A DNA stretch of 64,000 bases, taken from assembly GCF_030272615.1 (NCBI RefSeq), contig NC_081410.1, positions 124,183,140 to 124,247,139 on the forward strand. Reading direction: 5' to 3'. This document shows, piece by piece, positions 1-11,759 of the stretch. Made by a program: the position numbers and the translations under genes. The notes beneath the pieces were generated by a model. It was not told the DNA's origin, ran no database searches, and saw only the letters and a program-made list of their open reading frames with translations. Each line of letters begins with the position of its first letter. The first letter of the stretch is position 1. The stretch comes from Cryptomeria japonica (lineage: Eukaryota > Streptophyta > Pinopsida > Cupressales > Cupressaceae).

Positions 1-296
1 TGTGCATTTGAGAGGTGAATTAGGGGTATTGCCCCTTCAGGAGGTGAACTAAAAGTGATTGTTCCACATCAGTCAGGTACTGGAAAGACAAATTTTTGGT
101 TGATTGGTGTGTTGAAGGATGCTACTCTTCAGGGGGAGCAGCATGATGAAACAGTGATGAATGTACCTCCACTTTGGCATTGTTGTCAAAGGGGGAGAAG
201 AAGTGAAGTGAAAAGATATCTACAACAAATGGGGAGAAGATGTGAAGCAGAGAAGAAATCTTTTTGTATATTGCCATCAATGCCAAAGGGGGAGAT
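1..296 (+). mobile_element. 3' internal end of a Copia-type element
   Basis: This stretch lies just upstream of an LTR and ends in a purine-rich tract (284-295, CAAAGGGGGAGA), the usual primer site for plus-strand DNA synthesis. The same purine tract precedes the 3' LTRs of the other Copia elements in this window (minus strand, 10834-10848 and 34080-34094). A short open frame (55-312) crosses into the LTR, has no recognisable domain and is not called as a gene. The rest of the element lies left of the window. Confidence 0.6.
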
Positions 297-1920
297 TGTT
301 GGCATTATGTGAACTGGCATGGCATTACCTAAACCGACATGAAGACAATGATATTGTATGTTGTCATTGATATCAATATGAGACATGGTGTGAACCGGCA
401 CATGTGATAGGTGAAGAGAGAGGAACCGACATATGTATGAATCGGTTTATATGCCAAAGTGAAGCGGCATATTTGTTCAAGGTGAACCGGCATGTAGTTA
501 GGGGAACCGACATGTAGTTATGAGAACCAACACATGGAAGCATTGTATGATTACCGGTTGGTAGGTAGCTTCCACTTCAGGGTTTCCGGTTGGAGTACCT
601 CAAGTCTGTGTGACTCAATCGGTGATCTTTGTGTGATGAGTTAGTAGTATGATGGAGGACAAATCATGTTGCCACGTAATCTCTGTGCGCGTGAAGGATC
701 TTGCATGAAGAAGACTATTCCTATCTACCTTAGGAATGAGAAAAGTCTGTCAAATGGTGATAACGCGTAAAGGGTTATCAGCCGCCATGAAATCAGTGGA
801 TAATGAACGATGGAGAATGTCTTGAGATCAACTCAAGATTGTTGCATTTAATGCGGTGTGATTCAACGGTCAAGATCGAACCGTTTGAATTGCTTAACCT
901 AACAGGTTTAGGGTTTAGGGTTTTTGCTACTGACCTGTATGTTTCCTATAAGGTCGATGTTGTGTTTCTTTCTGAAGTTGTTGGCAAAAGTTGTGAGTGT
1001 GTATCCAAGAGAAGTGATACATGATTCTTGCCAGACCAAAGGAGAGAAGAGATATCTGCAAAGTGAATGTGTAGAAGGTGAAGAGGAGCCTAAACAGATC
1101 TGCATTAACATTTAGTGTTGTTAATAGATCATTGTAATTCCTGTTGATCTCTAACCACTTCAATAGTTGTAAAATCCCCTAACAGGGTAGCCTTAACTGG
1201 CTTGATTCAAAATCCCTTAAATCGGGTGGTCTTAACCGGCTTGATTAAAATCCCTTAACCGAGTAACTCGAGGCTAATGAGTTATGAGAAGCTAGAGAGC
1301 TTAGGAGATCCTTTCAGCTATTGAGTTCTTGAAATCCTCTAACAAGGTGACCCTACTGAGTTTAACCCTTAACCGGGTATCCCTTAACCGAGTGATCCCT
1401 AACAGGATCGGTTCCTACCAGAACCTATTGTAATTTCCTTAACTGGACAAGGCTCCTAACAGAGCAGACTTCTAAAGAGTTCAAAAAGCAACTTGTGGGT
1501 ATTCATCCCCATCGTGGTTTTTCCCAGTTGGGTTTCCACGTGAAAAATATGTGTGTCATGTGAAATGCTTTTGTCTTGTGATGCTTTGTTTTACCTGTTA
1601 AGCATATGAAGGTTCTATGTTTTATGCCTGTCTATAAAACATATTGAACTCACTGTTGTGAAGATCTGATGTTTAAGTTTACCTGTTTAAGCATGAGAAT
1701 ATAATGATACGGTAGTATTGAGCTAAGAGGGTAGCTTATTGAGTGACCGGTTCATGACTGAGTGAGTTGTACTGGATGTTACCGGTTGCACTCTGTTTTA
1801 CCAGTATCCCTGCTTGTCAGTCATTTGGGGTATTTGTTGTCAAACCAGTTTTGGATTGTATTTGTGTTTGTACTGATTCACCCCCTCTCTCAGTACTGGT
1901 TTGGTACTCGTGGTTCATCA
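297..1920 (+). repeat. 3' LTR of a Copia element
   Basis: The LTR starts TGTTGGCATT directly after the purine tract. It contains the block with ATCCCCATCGTGGTTTTTCCC near 1503-1523 and ends in the segment CTGATTCACCCCCTCTCTCAG (about 1872-1892), both seen in the other Copia LTRs here. Short ACCGGTT and CCTTAACCGG motifs recur through it. The right end at CATCA is my best estimate, since the partner LTR is outside the window and no target duplication can be checked. Confidence 0.6.
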
Positions 1921-3208
1921 TTGAATTATCAATTATGTCATATGATGTATACCCCCTTAGTCAAGTGTCGTTGTATAAACCCTGTGGATGTGAGTCATTG
2001 TATTTTATGTTTCCAAATGGTCAATCCTGGGTTAGTGACTGTGAATCCTTCACCTAAGTTATGTCAGGATTAGATATGGCTGTCAGTTTCGCCATAGAGT
2101 TCTCATAGAGAGACCTTTCCTATTAGTGTCCTAGGAGAGAGAGTGGCTTTCGAGAGGGGGCCACACTCAAAGTGGATGGCAGGATAACCCCTTGAAAGTC
2201 AGATAATGAGTGATAACCTAACAATTGATTAGGGGGTGGGTAGTTATTAAATTAATTGAGATATTGCACCCCGCACACAGTTGAGTGCTTGTATAGGCTC
2301 AAGGTGTGTGGGAAGGCCTGAAATGGCAAACCTACCACCTTGTCTTCACAAAAGGTTGGTAGGGTCCACATGATGCTTAGATGGAGCCAGGGGTTCGGGA
2401 GAGGTTACCAGGATAACCTAGGATGGGGGTTGGGACCTATGGAGACCACCTAGGGTAACCATCTTAAGCCATGTAATGACACTCTCTCTTTAGGGTCACT
2501 AGTGTTTTGTGAGTTGAGTCACTTGAGTTTTACGGAGTCATGTGTACTATTGTACTTGTCTTATTGCTTGCTTGAGGGTCTTCTAATTTCTTCTAGCATG
2601 GTGGGGTGGTTCCATTATGGGATCACATGGTTAGGTGGTAGTGCCACTTCCCATCAGATATCTTTGTTCTTACCTTCTTGCGAGGATTGGCTTCGTCAGT
2701 GTACCTTGGTTCGTGCTTCATGTATCAGCTCATGTTCTTGATATTGTGCCTTTGAGTCCCGTGTGGTCATTGTATCAGTAACTTTGTAACCATATGTACT
2801 TTATTTGTTCTATTGAAGCCATGTAATTTATGAAATGTTGTAATTTAAAGTTCAATGGAATATATGTTATTTCAGTTATCTTTCATCTTATGTATAAATG
2901 AATCATTGGAAGTATATATTTTGTAACTCTTTAAACCTATCTATTTGGAATCAGTTTTTGAGTTAAGTTAATTAACCATAATTATCTTTCACTAATTTAG
3001 ATGGATAATTGGAATAACATTGTGATGTATATTTAATTCGAAGTAATCTTCGTTGGTAACCCTTTAGGATGTCAATGATAGACTTCCGCTTGTGTTATTA
3101 TTGTGCAATGTTATAATTAAGGTACTTAACCTTGAAAAAAAAAAACATTTCACCCTTTAGTTGCCTAGTAGCGTTGTATTCCTTTAGGGTTTCTGGCGGG
3201 GCATTACA
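1921..3208 (+). repeat. 5'-truncated LTR related to the 4.8 kb solo LTR
   Basis: The right end reads TTTCTGGCGGGGCATTACA, almost the same as the right end of the solo LTR at 21800-26619. About 130 bases before that end both also share a TTTAGGAT / ACTTCCGCT block. No matching left terminus (TGTAATGCCC) is present, so this looks like the 3' part of an LTR, or a separate LTR joined to older DNA. Nothing in it resembles a gene. Its left limit is arbitrary. Confidence 0.45.
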
Positions 3209-3375
3209 GTAAAAATCTTGGTGTTATGATTTTTTGGTTGATTACCTTGTGGTTTTGCATTTTACTTTGTTGCATTTGCTTCCTGGGGTCTAAGAATAAG
3301 TTTTAAAATCTATTTACCAGTAGAACACTGATTCACGCCCCCCCCCCCCCCTCTTAGTGTTCCTTGATTCCAACA
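3209..3375 (+). repeat. 3' end fragment of a second Copia LTR
   Basis: The sequence has the typical order of a Copia LTR tail: AAAATCTTGGTGTTATG, then CTGATTCACG with a C run (about 3337-3352), then CTTAGTGTTCC, ending in CCAACA. It matches in layout the tail of the LTR at 49607-50946. The 5' part is missing, apparently replaced by the LTR ending at 3208. Confidence 0.55.
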
Positions 3376-6300
3376 AAACCAACATATATTATGTAATCAA
3401 CATGGATGTAAGCCTCTCATAGCCAAGAAGATCAAACTAATATCCATTCCCAATCCCAAGGGAATATGCCCAATAAACCATCTCCCAAACTCAATAAAAA
3501 TGAATGCCATCATAATAATAACTCAAATGCACAAGGAGTTAACTAATGCAAAACATCTCTCAAACGGAATCCTCCAGAACTACCCATCTATCCATAGCTC
3601 AAGATCCATATATATGAAAGATAAGCATAAACATAATGCACCTAAAGGAACAATGGGAAATATCTCTCAAGTAGTAAACCACTGAGTAGACCAAGGGTGG
3701 GGAATGAGAATGCTCATCCAGGATATCCAAATCATCATGACTCATCTAAGAACAATATCCTGTCAAGTCTGTACTATCTAAATTCTCCTCAGTTTTCCTA
3801 ATGAAACTATTAACCATCTCAACACATGTCTCTAATCACAAGAGAATAACAACATCACCTATGTTTCCATGTATCCATGAGTACCTATAACCAATCAATC
3901 CATTCCAAACTCCTAATGCAACATAGAATCACCATGAAGTAATCAAGCAAATGATCATGTACCCAATACAAAGAGAACTACCAAGATCAATATCAAAGAT
4001 CGAATCGTAGAATCGGGAACATAACATGACAACATTATTTAACCATCTCATCCAAAGAGATAACATGCTCCATATGAACATATAAAATAACCATATTCCA
4101 AAACTCTAAGTATGCAATCAAGAGTGTACCATGACATAATATCAGCCATCCTATCAATCAAGGATAACATACCAATGAAAACATAAAATACACCTCAACC
4201 AAAGAACTCTGTGAGTCCTCCAAGATGTCCACATCCTCAAATATCATGAAGATCACCATCTCCTACAAGTGCACCCACAAATGTGAAAGACCCTTCTACA
4301 ACAACAGGATCTAAGGCATCCTCCAAATATCTGCACACTAAGAAGATCATCCAACATCCAATGGTGAATGCACATAACTGCTACAAGATCCTACTAAACT
4401 ATGATACCAAGTTCTCCATAGCATTTTGATAATCATCTCCTAAATCAAGATCATCCAGGTCTACACACATACAACTAAAATGTCAATAACATCAAGTAAA
4501 CCATGAAATCCAAGCCAATAAGATACAACATCACCAACAAACAATCAGGAATCCAAATCAAATCATCATCAATAAAAGAACCTGCAAATCCAATCATGTC
4601 ATGCCAAACTCCCCAAACACAAGGAACAACCATGGCATCATGATCACTTCCACGAAACAAGCATCTAACTCCCAATGTGTCCAGCCTATTAGCATCACAT
4701 AGTCAACCATGTAGGTCCCCCATCATGACTGTACCTGGTAACGACATCTCTCCTCCTCAACATGATAACAAATCAATGAACCAATGATTAAGCCAAGCCA
4801 CCAAATTTGAATATGCATAAACAATGAAAGATCTATGGACATAGACAACCCATATCCAAGTCATAGATACAATCCTATAAGTAAAGATGACTCATAATAC
4901 TACACAACTTGTAGACCAACCAATGCAACATACATACCCAAACCAAAATAATATCCATGTCATCATAAGACAATATGAGATACAAAATTGAGTGTAAAAT
5001 GACATCAAATCCAAATCTCCAATATGTAACAAGACATAAACTCATACTGTCACCATAGTCAAAAGAACCCATAAACAACTCAGATCAAAATATCAACAAA
5101 TAAATCATGTCAAAACTACTTCAAATCTGAACCAAAGTGTAGTGTTCTCCAAGATATTTTTGTCAACTATTCGAAGTCCAAAATCCGACTCCGTATGCTC
5201 AACTTATGACCTCTAAAAGCCATAAAGGTAACTGTCACTTACATCTGACATTTCGCTACCCAAACAACATCTAGAAAAATTGATCATATTACAATGCAAT
5301 ACACAGAATCACTTTTCCAACGACTATAAGAAGTCAAAAATCTGACATCATATGACCAAGATATGCTCCATAGAAGAAAATAGCCAATTAGGCTAAAAAT
5401 GCAAGCATTGACTCCAAATAAAAAAAATAAAAAAATTCCAATATGCCATATAAAATAATTTTACATTTTCTCAAAATAAAATAGGTCAGCCCCTGGCCTG
5501 ACCCATCGGCATATTACATGGCATATACATAATTAAAAATGGCATATAAATATTCCAAAGTGTTTATACTAAAACACTTAATAAAACAAATTTTATTTTA
5601 ATTTATTTTTAATGGCAGATTTTTAAAAATTGTTTGTTTAAAATATTTAAACTCCCAAACGGGAGCAACCTATGGGACGCCACGGTACCCACAACACTGT
5701 GGTCCCACACGGGAGAACTTTGTCGGTACCACTAGTGTCGGTGGTACCGTGTGGTACCACCACCCAGGGGGTTGATAAGCTTGCAGACCTACGGGTCTGC
5801 AGGTATTGTCGTATCCTGCAAAACTTGTGGGGGGAAGGGGGTGGTGGCCCACCCCTCACCAAAAATAATGTTTATTTTTTTAAAACTTTTTCAATCCCCC
5901 TGCAGATAATTAATTTCTTTTTTTTTTTTCTGGATTTTATAGGGATTATTTTTTAATTCTTACAGGATTTAAAAAAATAAAAATAAAAAATTTGCAAATT
6001 GGGATGAAATTTGACGGTCGTTGGGTTGAGACCCAAATATTTTGCATTTTTTTCAACTGCAGCCAAAATAGGTTGAACTATATATTATTTTTCATCTCTC
6101 AACCAATCTGAATCCATCCATAAGGTTCTTTTTGTCCCACGGGGCCATTTGTGAAAATTCACCCCCAAAACCCTCATATAGAATCATAACCAGGGAAACC
6201 CATTTGACCCGACATTTTGCCAACCACAAATCTACCAACAACCCATCATAACAGCAAACCCAAAAGCCTCAGATTTGCAATAAACAACCTGAAAAACCCT

Positions 6301-6378
6301 CATATCTTGTATTGTCTAACATTCTTTCATGCATTCATGGATTCAACACCTAGGGTTATAACATCGTAAAACCATATA
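3376..6378 (-). other. AT-rich non-coding interior of a minus-strand LTR element
   Basis: About 3 kb between a Copia LTR tail and a minus-strand primer-binding site. The + strand is rich in C and A. All open frames are short, lack domains and overlap on both strands, so none is called. Because the primer site at 6379-6390 reads leftward, this should be internal or secondary sequence of the element whose LTR is 6393-7399. No gag or pol remnant was recognised, so it may be a large non-coding element, or host repeats joined by deletion. Confidence 0.4.
5645..5865. other. GC-rich island with inverted repeats
   Basis: In otherwise AT-rich DNA this block is strongly GC-rich and full of short dyads, such as GGTACC in several copies and CACACGGGAG against CTCCCAAACGGGAG nearby. 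It resembles in character, not in exact sequence, the GC-rich blocks at 23610-23850 and in the LTRs at 51460-51645 and 62630-62900. It ends in a G run (5828-5850). Frames through it are simple by-products of composition. Confidence 0.6.
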
Positions 6379-6390
6379 GCTCTGATACCA
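6379..6390 (-). other. Primer-binding site, tRNA-Met type
   Basis: On the minus strand this reads TGGTATCAGAGC, the standard plant tRNA-Met primer site. It sits two bases from the LTR edge at 6393, which fixes the orientation of that element as leftward. Confidence 0.8.
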
Positions 6391-6392
6391 CT

Positions 6393-7399
6393 TGTAAGGA
6401 AAGTTGCAACCATCTTTATAACAATTTTCACATAACCCATTATAGATTTCAACAAAATAATCACATAGAATCCACATGCAGAGAATAGACAACATACTCA
6501 TGAAACTATGACCCAAGATATATCTTGGGAAAACCCTCATGAGGGAAGAACCCAACCTTCAAAAGCATCATCCACCATGTTTATTAGTAATGTGTCCATT
6601 ACAATACAACTATGGAAAGCCCTCAAAAAATCAGTCATAACCAAGCACTCCATGTGACTAAGCATTAATCCACACATCCCATGCCTTGCGTCCTCCTTCA
6701 CAAATGCTAACTTGGCTAACTAACCAATCCACATAGAATCCACATGCAAAGAATAGACAATATACCCATGAAACTATGACACAAGATATATCTTGCGAAA
6801 ACCCTCATGAGGGAAAAACCCAACCTCCAAAAGCATCATCTACCATGTATTATCATCAATGGGTCCATTACAATACAACTATGGAAAGCCCTCGAAATCC
6901 CAGCCATAACCAAGCACTCCATGTGACCAAGCATGAATCCACACATCCCATGCCATGCTTCTTCCTTCATAAATGCTAAACTGGCTAACTGACCAACCCA
7001 AACAACTACCCTTGTGGTTGCTTTTATAAACACAAGCTCCCACAAAACCACCAAGTGGTATTACATCAAAACCATGTGCCCAAAACCATGTGACAATAAA
7101 ATATAATATTTTTCCTACCTACCCTTGACTCGCATTTAATATTGGATACTTCATCACAATTATATTCCCCAATATTAAATAAATACAATCTAATAATACC
7201 AATGTGTCAATACAACTCATCAAGTGGTTACAAGAATATTCCAAGGGAATCTCTACATGTTGCATGTCCATCTAGGTGCTCCTAAGTGCAACAATACAAT
7301 ATGATATTACAATATAATTCTATGTCCACCTCACACAATAATAAAATAATACAACAATGAAACATTATTATGCAAGGTGTAAAACATCATTTTCCCAAC
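6393..7399 (-). repeat. 5' LTR of a minus-strand element
   Basis: On the + strand the block begins TGTAAGG next to the primer site and ends TTCCCAACA, so read on the minus strand it runs TGTTGGG...CCTTACA, a proper TG...CA LTR. It contains a tandem duplication of 268 bases (separate entry). Its right edge falls inside another LTR: sequence right of 7400 matches the Gypsy LTR at 28738-28842, so this element was inserted into that LTR. The matching left half of the target is not found nearby. Confidence 0.65.
6462..6997. repeat. 268-bp tandem duplication inside an LTR
   Basis: Two head-to-tail copies begin CACATAGAATCCACATGCA at 6462 and CACATAGAATCCACATGCA at 6730. Both contain the AAGATATATCTTG dyad, AAACCCTCATGAGGG, TTACAATACAACTATGGAAAG and CAAGCACTCCATGTGAC. 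They differ by scattered substitutions, so the duplication is not very recent. Confidence 0.85.
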
Positions 7400-7504
7400 A
7401 TTTTGAATGTAAATGTATCATCTCCCCCAAGCGAAAATAGGTGTTTTGTTGATTTCTCCTTCATTGCCTCAAAATACCAAGTCACCTAATTTTCCCCTTT
7501 TACA
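7400..7504 (+). repeat. 3' tail of the 5' LTR of the gag-only Gypsy
   Basis: This segment matches 28738-28842, the tail of the 3' LTR of the same element. Both contain ATCATCTCCCCCAAG, GATTTCTCCTTCATTG and CAAGTCACCTAATTTT and end CTTTACA. The rest of the 5' LTR is missing: its left side is replaced by the LTR at 6393-7399. Confidence 0.75.
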
Positions 7505-7507
7505 TTT

Positions 7508-7520
7508 TGGTGAACCCGAC
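7508..7520 (+). other. Primer-binding site of the gag-only Gypsy
   Basis: TGGTGAACCCGAC lies three bases (TTT) after the LTR end ACA. The PMD Gypsy at 51141-63959 has ACA, TTT, TGGTGAACTCGACGTG in the same place, so the two use the same kind of primer. I do not name the tRNA. Confidence 0.65.
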
Positions 7521-9577
7521 TCCTTACACCCTTAATTCTGATTTTTGTTTTCAGATTTGAGTGTATGCAATTTAAAACTCAAATTTTCAATTACAAGTTT
7601 AATCTCCTTGCGATTTTCAAAAACTTAGAGGTTAAATTCACAAAAACCCTAATTTTTAGATTCTAAAATTGAGCTTGTGATTTGTCTAAATTGGATTGAT
7701 TTTTTAGATCTGAGAACTCTTCAATTTTACAATTCAATTTTTCATTTACATGTCCAATTTTCAAAAAAATTAATATTTAGTGGTTAAATAAAAAAAACCC
7801 AGTTTTTAATTTTAAAATTGAAATTGTGGATTGTGTAGATCTCGAATTAATTTTTAAATTTGAATCCTTGTTTCAATTTCAAAATTCAGATTCCCACTTT
7901 ACAACATTCAAATTTTTAAATTTCAATTTTTAAAATTAAGCGGTTTATGCAACAAACCCTCATTTTTAAATTTAAATTAATCTTGTGCAATTTCAAATTT
8001 GCCTTTAAGCATTTAATCAATTTTGAACAAAGAGAAAATTGATGTGAGGGAAAATGAATAGTTTAATCCAAATTAATATAAAAACATTCAAATAATATTC
8101 AAAATAACATAAAACAACTTTATACCTTCACAAAATCTTCACTTGTTCTTTGGATTGAGCCTTTGATTAAGTCAAGGATGCGTCTCTCTTCAACTTGATT
8201 GGATTTTCTCCTTTGATGGTGGATTTTGGATTTCTCTCCACTACACAACAAGATTGGATAATGCTTGATAGAGGGATGGATTGAATGATAATGGCTAAGT
8301 GTGGGATGATTTTGGCATTATGAGGGTGTGATTGATGGATTGCAAGACTCAAATGAGCAGCATGAGAATATGATGGAGGTGGATGATTTTTGAGGAGATG
8401 AGACTCCACTTTATAGATTTTAGGAGGCCAAAATAGAGGGCCAAGATCGATTTTGAGATGAAGGGATAGGATTGAAAGAAAGAGTGGGAGAGGATTGAGA
8501 GGACAAGGTGTGAGATTCAAAAGATATGTTTTAAAGGCATTTCTTGTCTCCACACCCCTCAAAGTACATGGGGAAGAGTTCCCCAAGTACATTGGGAAGA
8601 GAAAATGAATATAAAATTCCTTGGGGGAAGAGAGGAGGAATTAAAAACTCCAAAATAAGAGATTTATGGGAAGACAAAATGAGAAAAGAAATTAAAAATT
8701 CCTTGGGAAGAGGATGCATGGGGAGATTCAAAGAATTTGAATTTCCTTGAAAGGATCAAAGTTGACCCATCCCTAACCAGGGTGATTAGGGATGTGCGGA
8801 TGATTAAGGTGATTGATTAGGTGGCTTAATGAGTGATTAGAGTGCAAGTGGGAAACTTAGGAGGATGTGACATGGGGAGAGAGAATAAGTCGAGTAATAT
8901 AAAATTAAAGGATAATGATAAGGATGATTATAAAAAAATTAATTAGGCTAAGTGAGAATTAGAAGAAATGATTTGTAGGAATCACATTACTTAAGTTAAT
9001 TAATTTGAATTAATTAACTAAGAGGAATTTAGAAGAATTAATTTGAAATGATTTAGAAGAATAAGGAATAATTATTTTTTATAAATTAATTATAATGTTG
9101 CAATAATAAAATTAACTAAATAATATTTACTTAATTTTAAGAGAAAGAGGACTAACACAATTAATTGAATTAATTATGTGGAAAGGCTTAAATTAATTTA
9201 ATATTAATTTAATTAATTTTAGTTGTCTACAAATTTTAATTAGATCTAAAGCTTATAAAAGTTGGCCATTAACCTTAAGAGTGCCATTTTTTGTTTCTTT
9301 CTTTCAATTAATCATTTTATTAAACATCCTAAGTGTCTCCTATTTTGACTTTCATGACCTTATTTCGCATATCTAGACATCTCCAATTTCCATATCCTTC
9401 TGGAATTCACATTAAAATCACAAAATCTTACTTCTCTGAAAATTTGGTAAAAAGTTGGTCAGACCAAGTAGCTAGCTACCTGGTCTCAATTTTTTCTCCT
9501 GAAATTTTGGGAGCCTATTTTGGCTGTATTTTGCTATCCTATTCTAGAGATTTGTGAAATTTTATTAATTTTAGGTC
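7521..9577. other. Gypsy leader plus an LTR-like promoter block
   Basis: 7521-8035 is a leader made of degenerate AT-rich repeats (TTTAAAATTAAG, GGTTAATNNAAAAACCC types) that resume at 16641-17040. From about 8040 the sequence changes: a minus-strand TATA-like TATAAAG (8409-8415) and LTR-like composition suggest an inserted LTR reading leftward, with limits I could not fix. A 141-codon minus-strand frame at 8167-8592 is leucine, proline and serine-rich with no domain, and lies just downstream of that TATA. I treat it as LTR leader, not a gene. Confidence 0.4.
9462..9485. repeat. 24-bp near-perfect palindrome
   Basis: GACCAAGTAGCTAGCTACCTGGTC is self-complementary except for one mismatched pair. 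It lies in the LTR-like block left of the inserted Copia element. Confidence 0.8.
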
Positions 9578-9582
9578 GCCCT
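9578..9582. other. Target-site duplication GCCCT (left copy)
   Basis: GCCCT precedes the left LTR and recurs at 16636-16640 directly after the right LTR. This five-base match fixes both element boundaries. Confidence 0.88.
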
Positions 9583-10833
9583 TGTTAGCAGCAACCAAGA
9601 AGGAGGACAGAGAGGGGTGGGGGTGAATCAGTCTTCACCGGAACATAAAACTTTAAGCACAATAACAAATCTAACAAACTGTAGCTATAAACAGATAAGC
9701 AAATTGACAACACAACACACAACATGAAGATTTTTTACGTGAAAAACATGTTTAAGGGAAAAACCACAGTGGGAACCTTCACACAGTAAGATGATACTCT
9801 ACAGTAGTATGTGAAAATATTACAATGGGGAATGTGCATGCATCCAGATACACTTCCTAGAGCTCATTGCTCAAAAGATATTTACTTAGAAGGCTACAAC
9901 CCTCAAGGAAATCTCACTAACTTACAATAAGATTTGGACTACAATCCTGAAGAAATGAACTAAAAGAATAGCATCTCCAAATGTCTAATTACAGTTCCGG
10001 TTAAGCAAAGTTATCTACTCTGCAACACCAATCTCACCTCAAAATCAACACCAAAGGATAAATACTTGTTCGCACATATGCCACTATCTGATAGTGCAAA
10101 CACAATACCAACACCCAAATTATATGAATAACTCACCTATATATACAATTCATCAGCCTTGATAACAAGGTCGACTAAAACCTCAACCCTTAATTACAAA
10201 ATTATATCACATGATACAAAGATCGACCACCAGACCAATATAATGATTTACATAGCATAGTATGGACCTAATTCAAATTCTCAAATGATCAACTCTACTG
10301 GAAATCATGCCAAGATCAACAGCAACACGCTACACCACCAAAGATACCGCATAACCCAAAAACTAATACCGGTTGATGAAAACCACCAAAAAATCACACA
10401 ACAATCAATGTGGATCACCAAAACAAATAGGACATGATTAGGAAATACCAACAAGAACATTAGAATCATCCAGAATACTTTTGCCAACTCCATTTTTCAA
10501 ATCTTCATCGGTCAACGTCTAGAAGCTCAAGAACACAACCAATCAGCAACTGTCACGAAGAAAGATAACTTGTGGAGCACCAAATCACCAACCATATGGA
10601 ATGAAGATACACAAGACCAACCAAAAAAATATCCCAAAGTCTCAGCACAAGATCTGATCACACCGAAATATACTGGAGGAAATATCAACCTCTGCAAAAC
10701 AGTGATCAACAAAACCAAACTACAAAACCAAATCAGAAAATCTTCCCAATCACACCAGAATAAACCACATAAATATGTTGACATCAATGAAACAACATAT
10801 CTTAGCAGCAGTAATGATCAACCATATCCAATA
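9583..10833 (-). repeat. 3' LTR of the Copia element
   Basis: It begins on the + strand TGTTAGCAGCAACCAAG and ends CATATCCAATA. It matches the LTR at 15393-16635 along its length with many substitutions, so the insertion is old. Next to it lies the polypurine tract (10834-10848). Confidence 0.9.
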
Positions 10834-10848
10834 ATCTCCCCCTTTGGC
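10834..10848 (-). other. Polypurine tract of the Copia element
   Basis: On the minus strand the bases read GCCAAAGGGGGAGAT, directly before the 3' LTR. The same tract occurs at 284-295 (+) and 34080-34094 (-). Confidence 0.8.
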
Positions 10849-11138
10849 ATTGATGGCAACATATGAACGTGAAAAACAGTCAATGCAAATAAAGAAGATA
10901 TCACCAGCAAACTTCCCCTAAGATCAAGATAGATAAATAAGTTTTTCACATGATCTTTCTCCCTCTTTGAGAGAAATTCCAAAGATCTCAAAAACAAATA
11001 ACCAAACTCTCTACAAAACATAAACATGAATCTCTTTCCCAAAACACAAACTACTCCAACAGAGGAGCAACACCAACTCATCAATCTAGATAAAAGATAA
11101 AGCTCTGAAATCCACCAGATCGATGCAACTCAATGCAA

Positions 11139-11756
11139 CTAGTTCTCATCAAGATGTGTGGATACCCCTAACTTGTCTCTCAAAAAGACAAATGTATCTG
11201 CAGGCAAAGGTTTAGTGAAAATGTTAGTTATTTGTTCTTTTGTAGATACATACTCCAACTTCACCTTCTCCTCACTGACTTGCTCTCTCAAGTAATGATA
11301 TTTGATTGACACATGCTTGGTCTTCGAATGTTGCACTAGATTATTTGACATGTTGATAGCACTGGAATTATCACAGTAAATAATATTAGGCTCATCATGA
11401 ATAACTATGATATCTTTCAACATTTGCTTCATCCAAACCACCTGAGTGCAATTACTAGCAGCAACAATGTACTCAGCTTCAATAGTAGATAAGGACACTG
11501 AATCTTGTTTCTTGCTAGCCCATGAAACCAACTTCTTACCAAAAAAGAATGCTCCACAAGTAGTGCTTTTCTAGTCATCTACATCACCAGCCCAATCAGC
11601 ATCAGTGTAGGCATACAACACGAAATCATCAATCCTTGGATACCATAAACCATAATCCATAGTTCCCTTCAAATATCTGAATATCCTCTTAACAACAATG
11701 ACACGACTCTCCTTCGGATCATCTTGATATCTAACAGCCATAGATACAACATGCAT
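11139..11756 (-). pseudogene. Copia RNase H remnant
   Basis: Two open blocks (11571-11756 and 11139-11531) encode the Copia connection and RNase H region. Recognisable parts are a YTDADWAGD block, then SLSTIEAEYIVAASNCTQ, the YCDNSSAI block and a KHVSIKYHYLREQV tail ending in TNIFTKPL. RNase H removes the RNA strand of the RNA-DNA hybrid during reverse transcription. Acidic residues are present in the D, E and D positions, but a stop between the blocks breaks the frame. It ends about 300 bases before the polypurine tract. Confidence 0.85.
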
Positions 11757-11759
11757 AGT

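Noticed and set aside
8167-8592. A 141-codon minus-strand frame
   Set aside because: Low-complexity leucine, serine and proline content downstream of a TATA box in LTR-like DNA; no domain and no support from neighbours.
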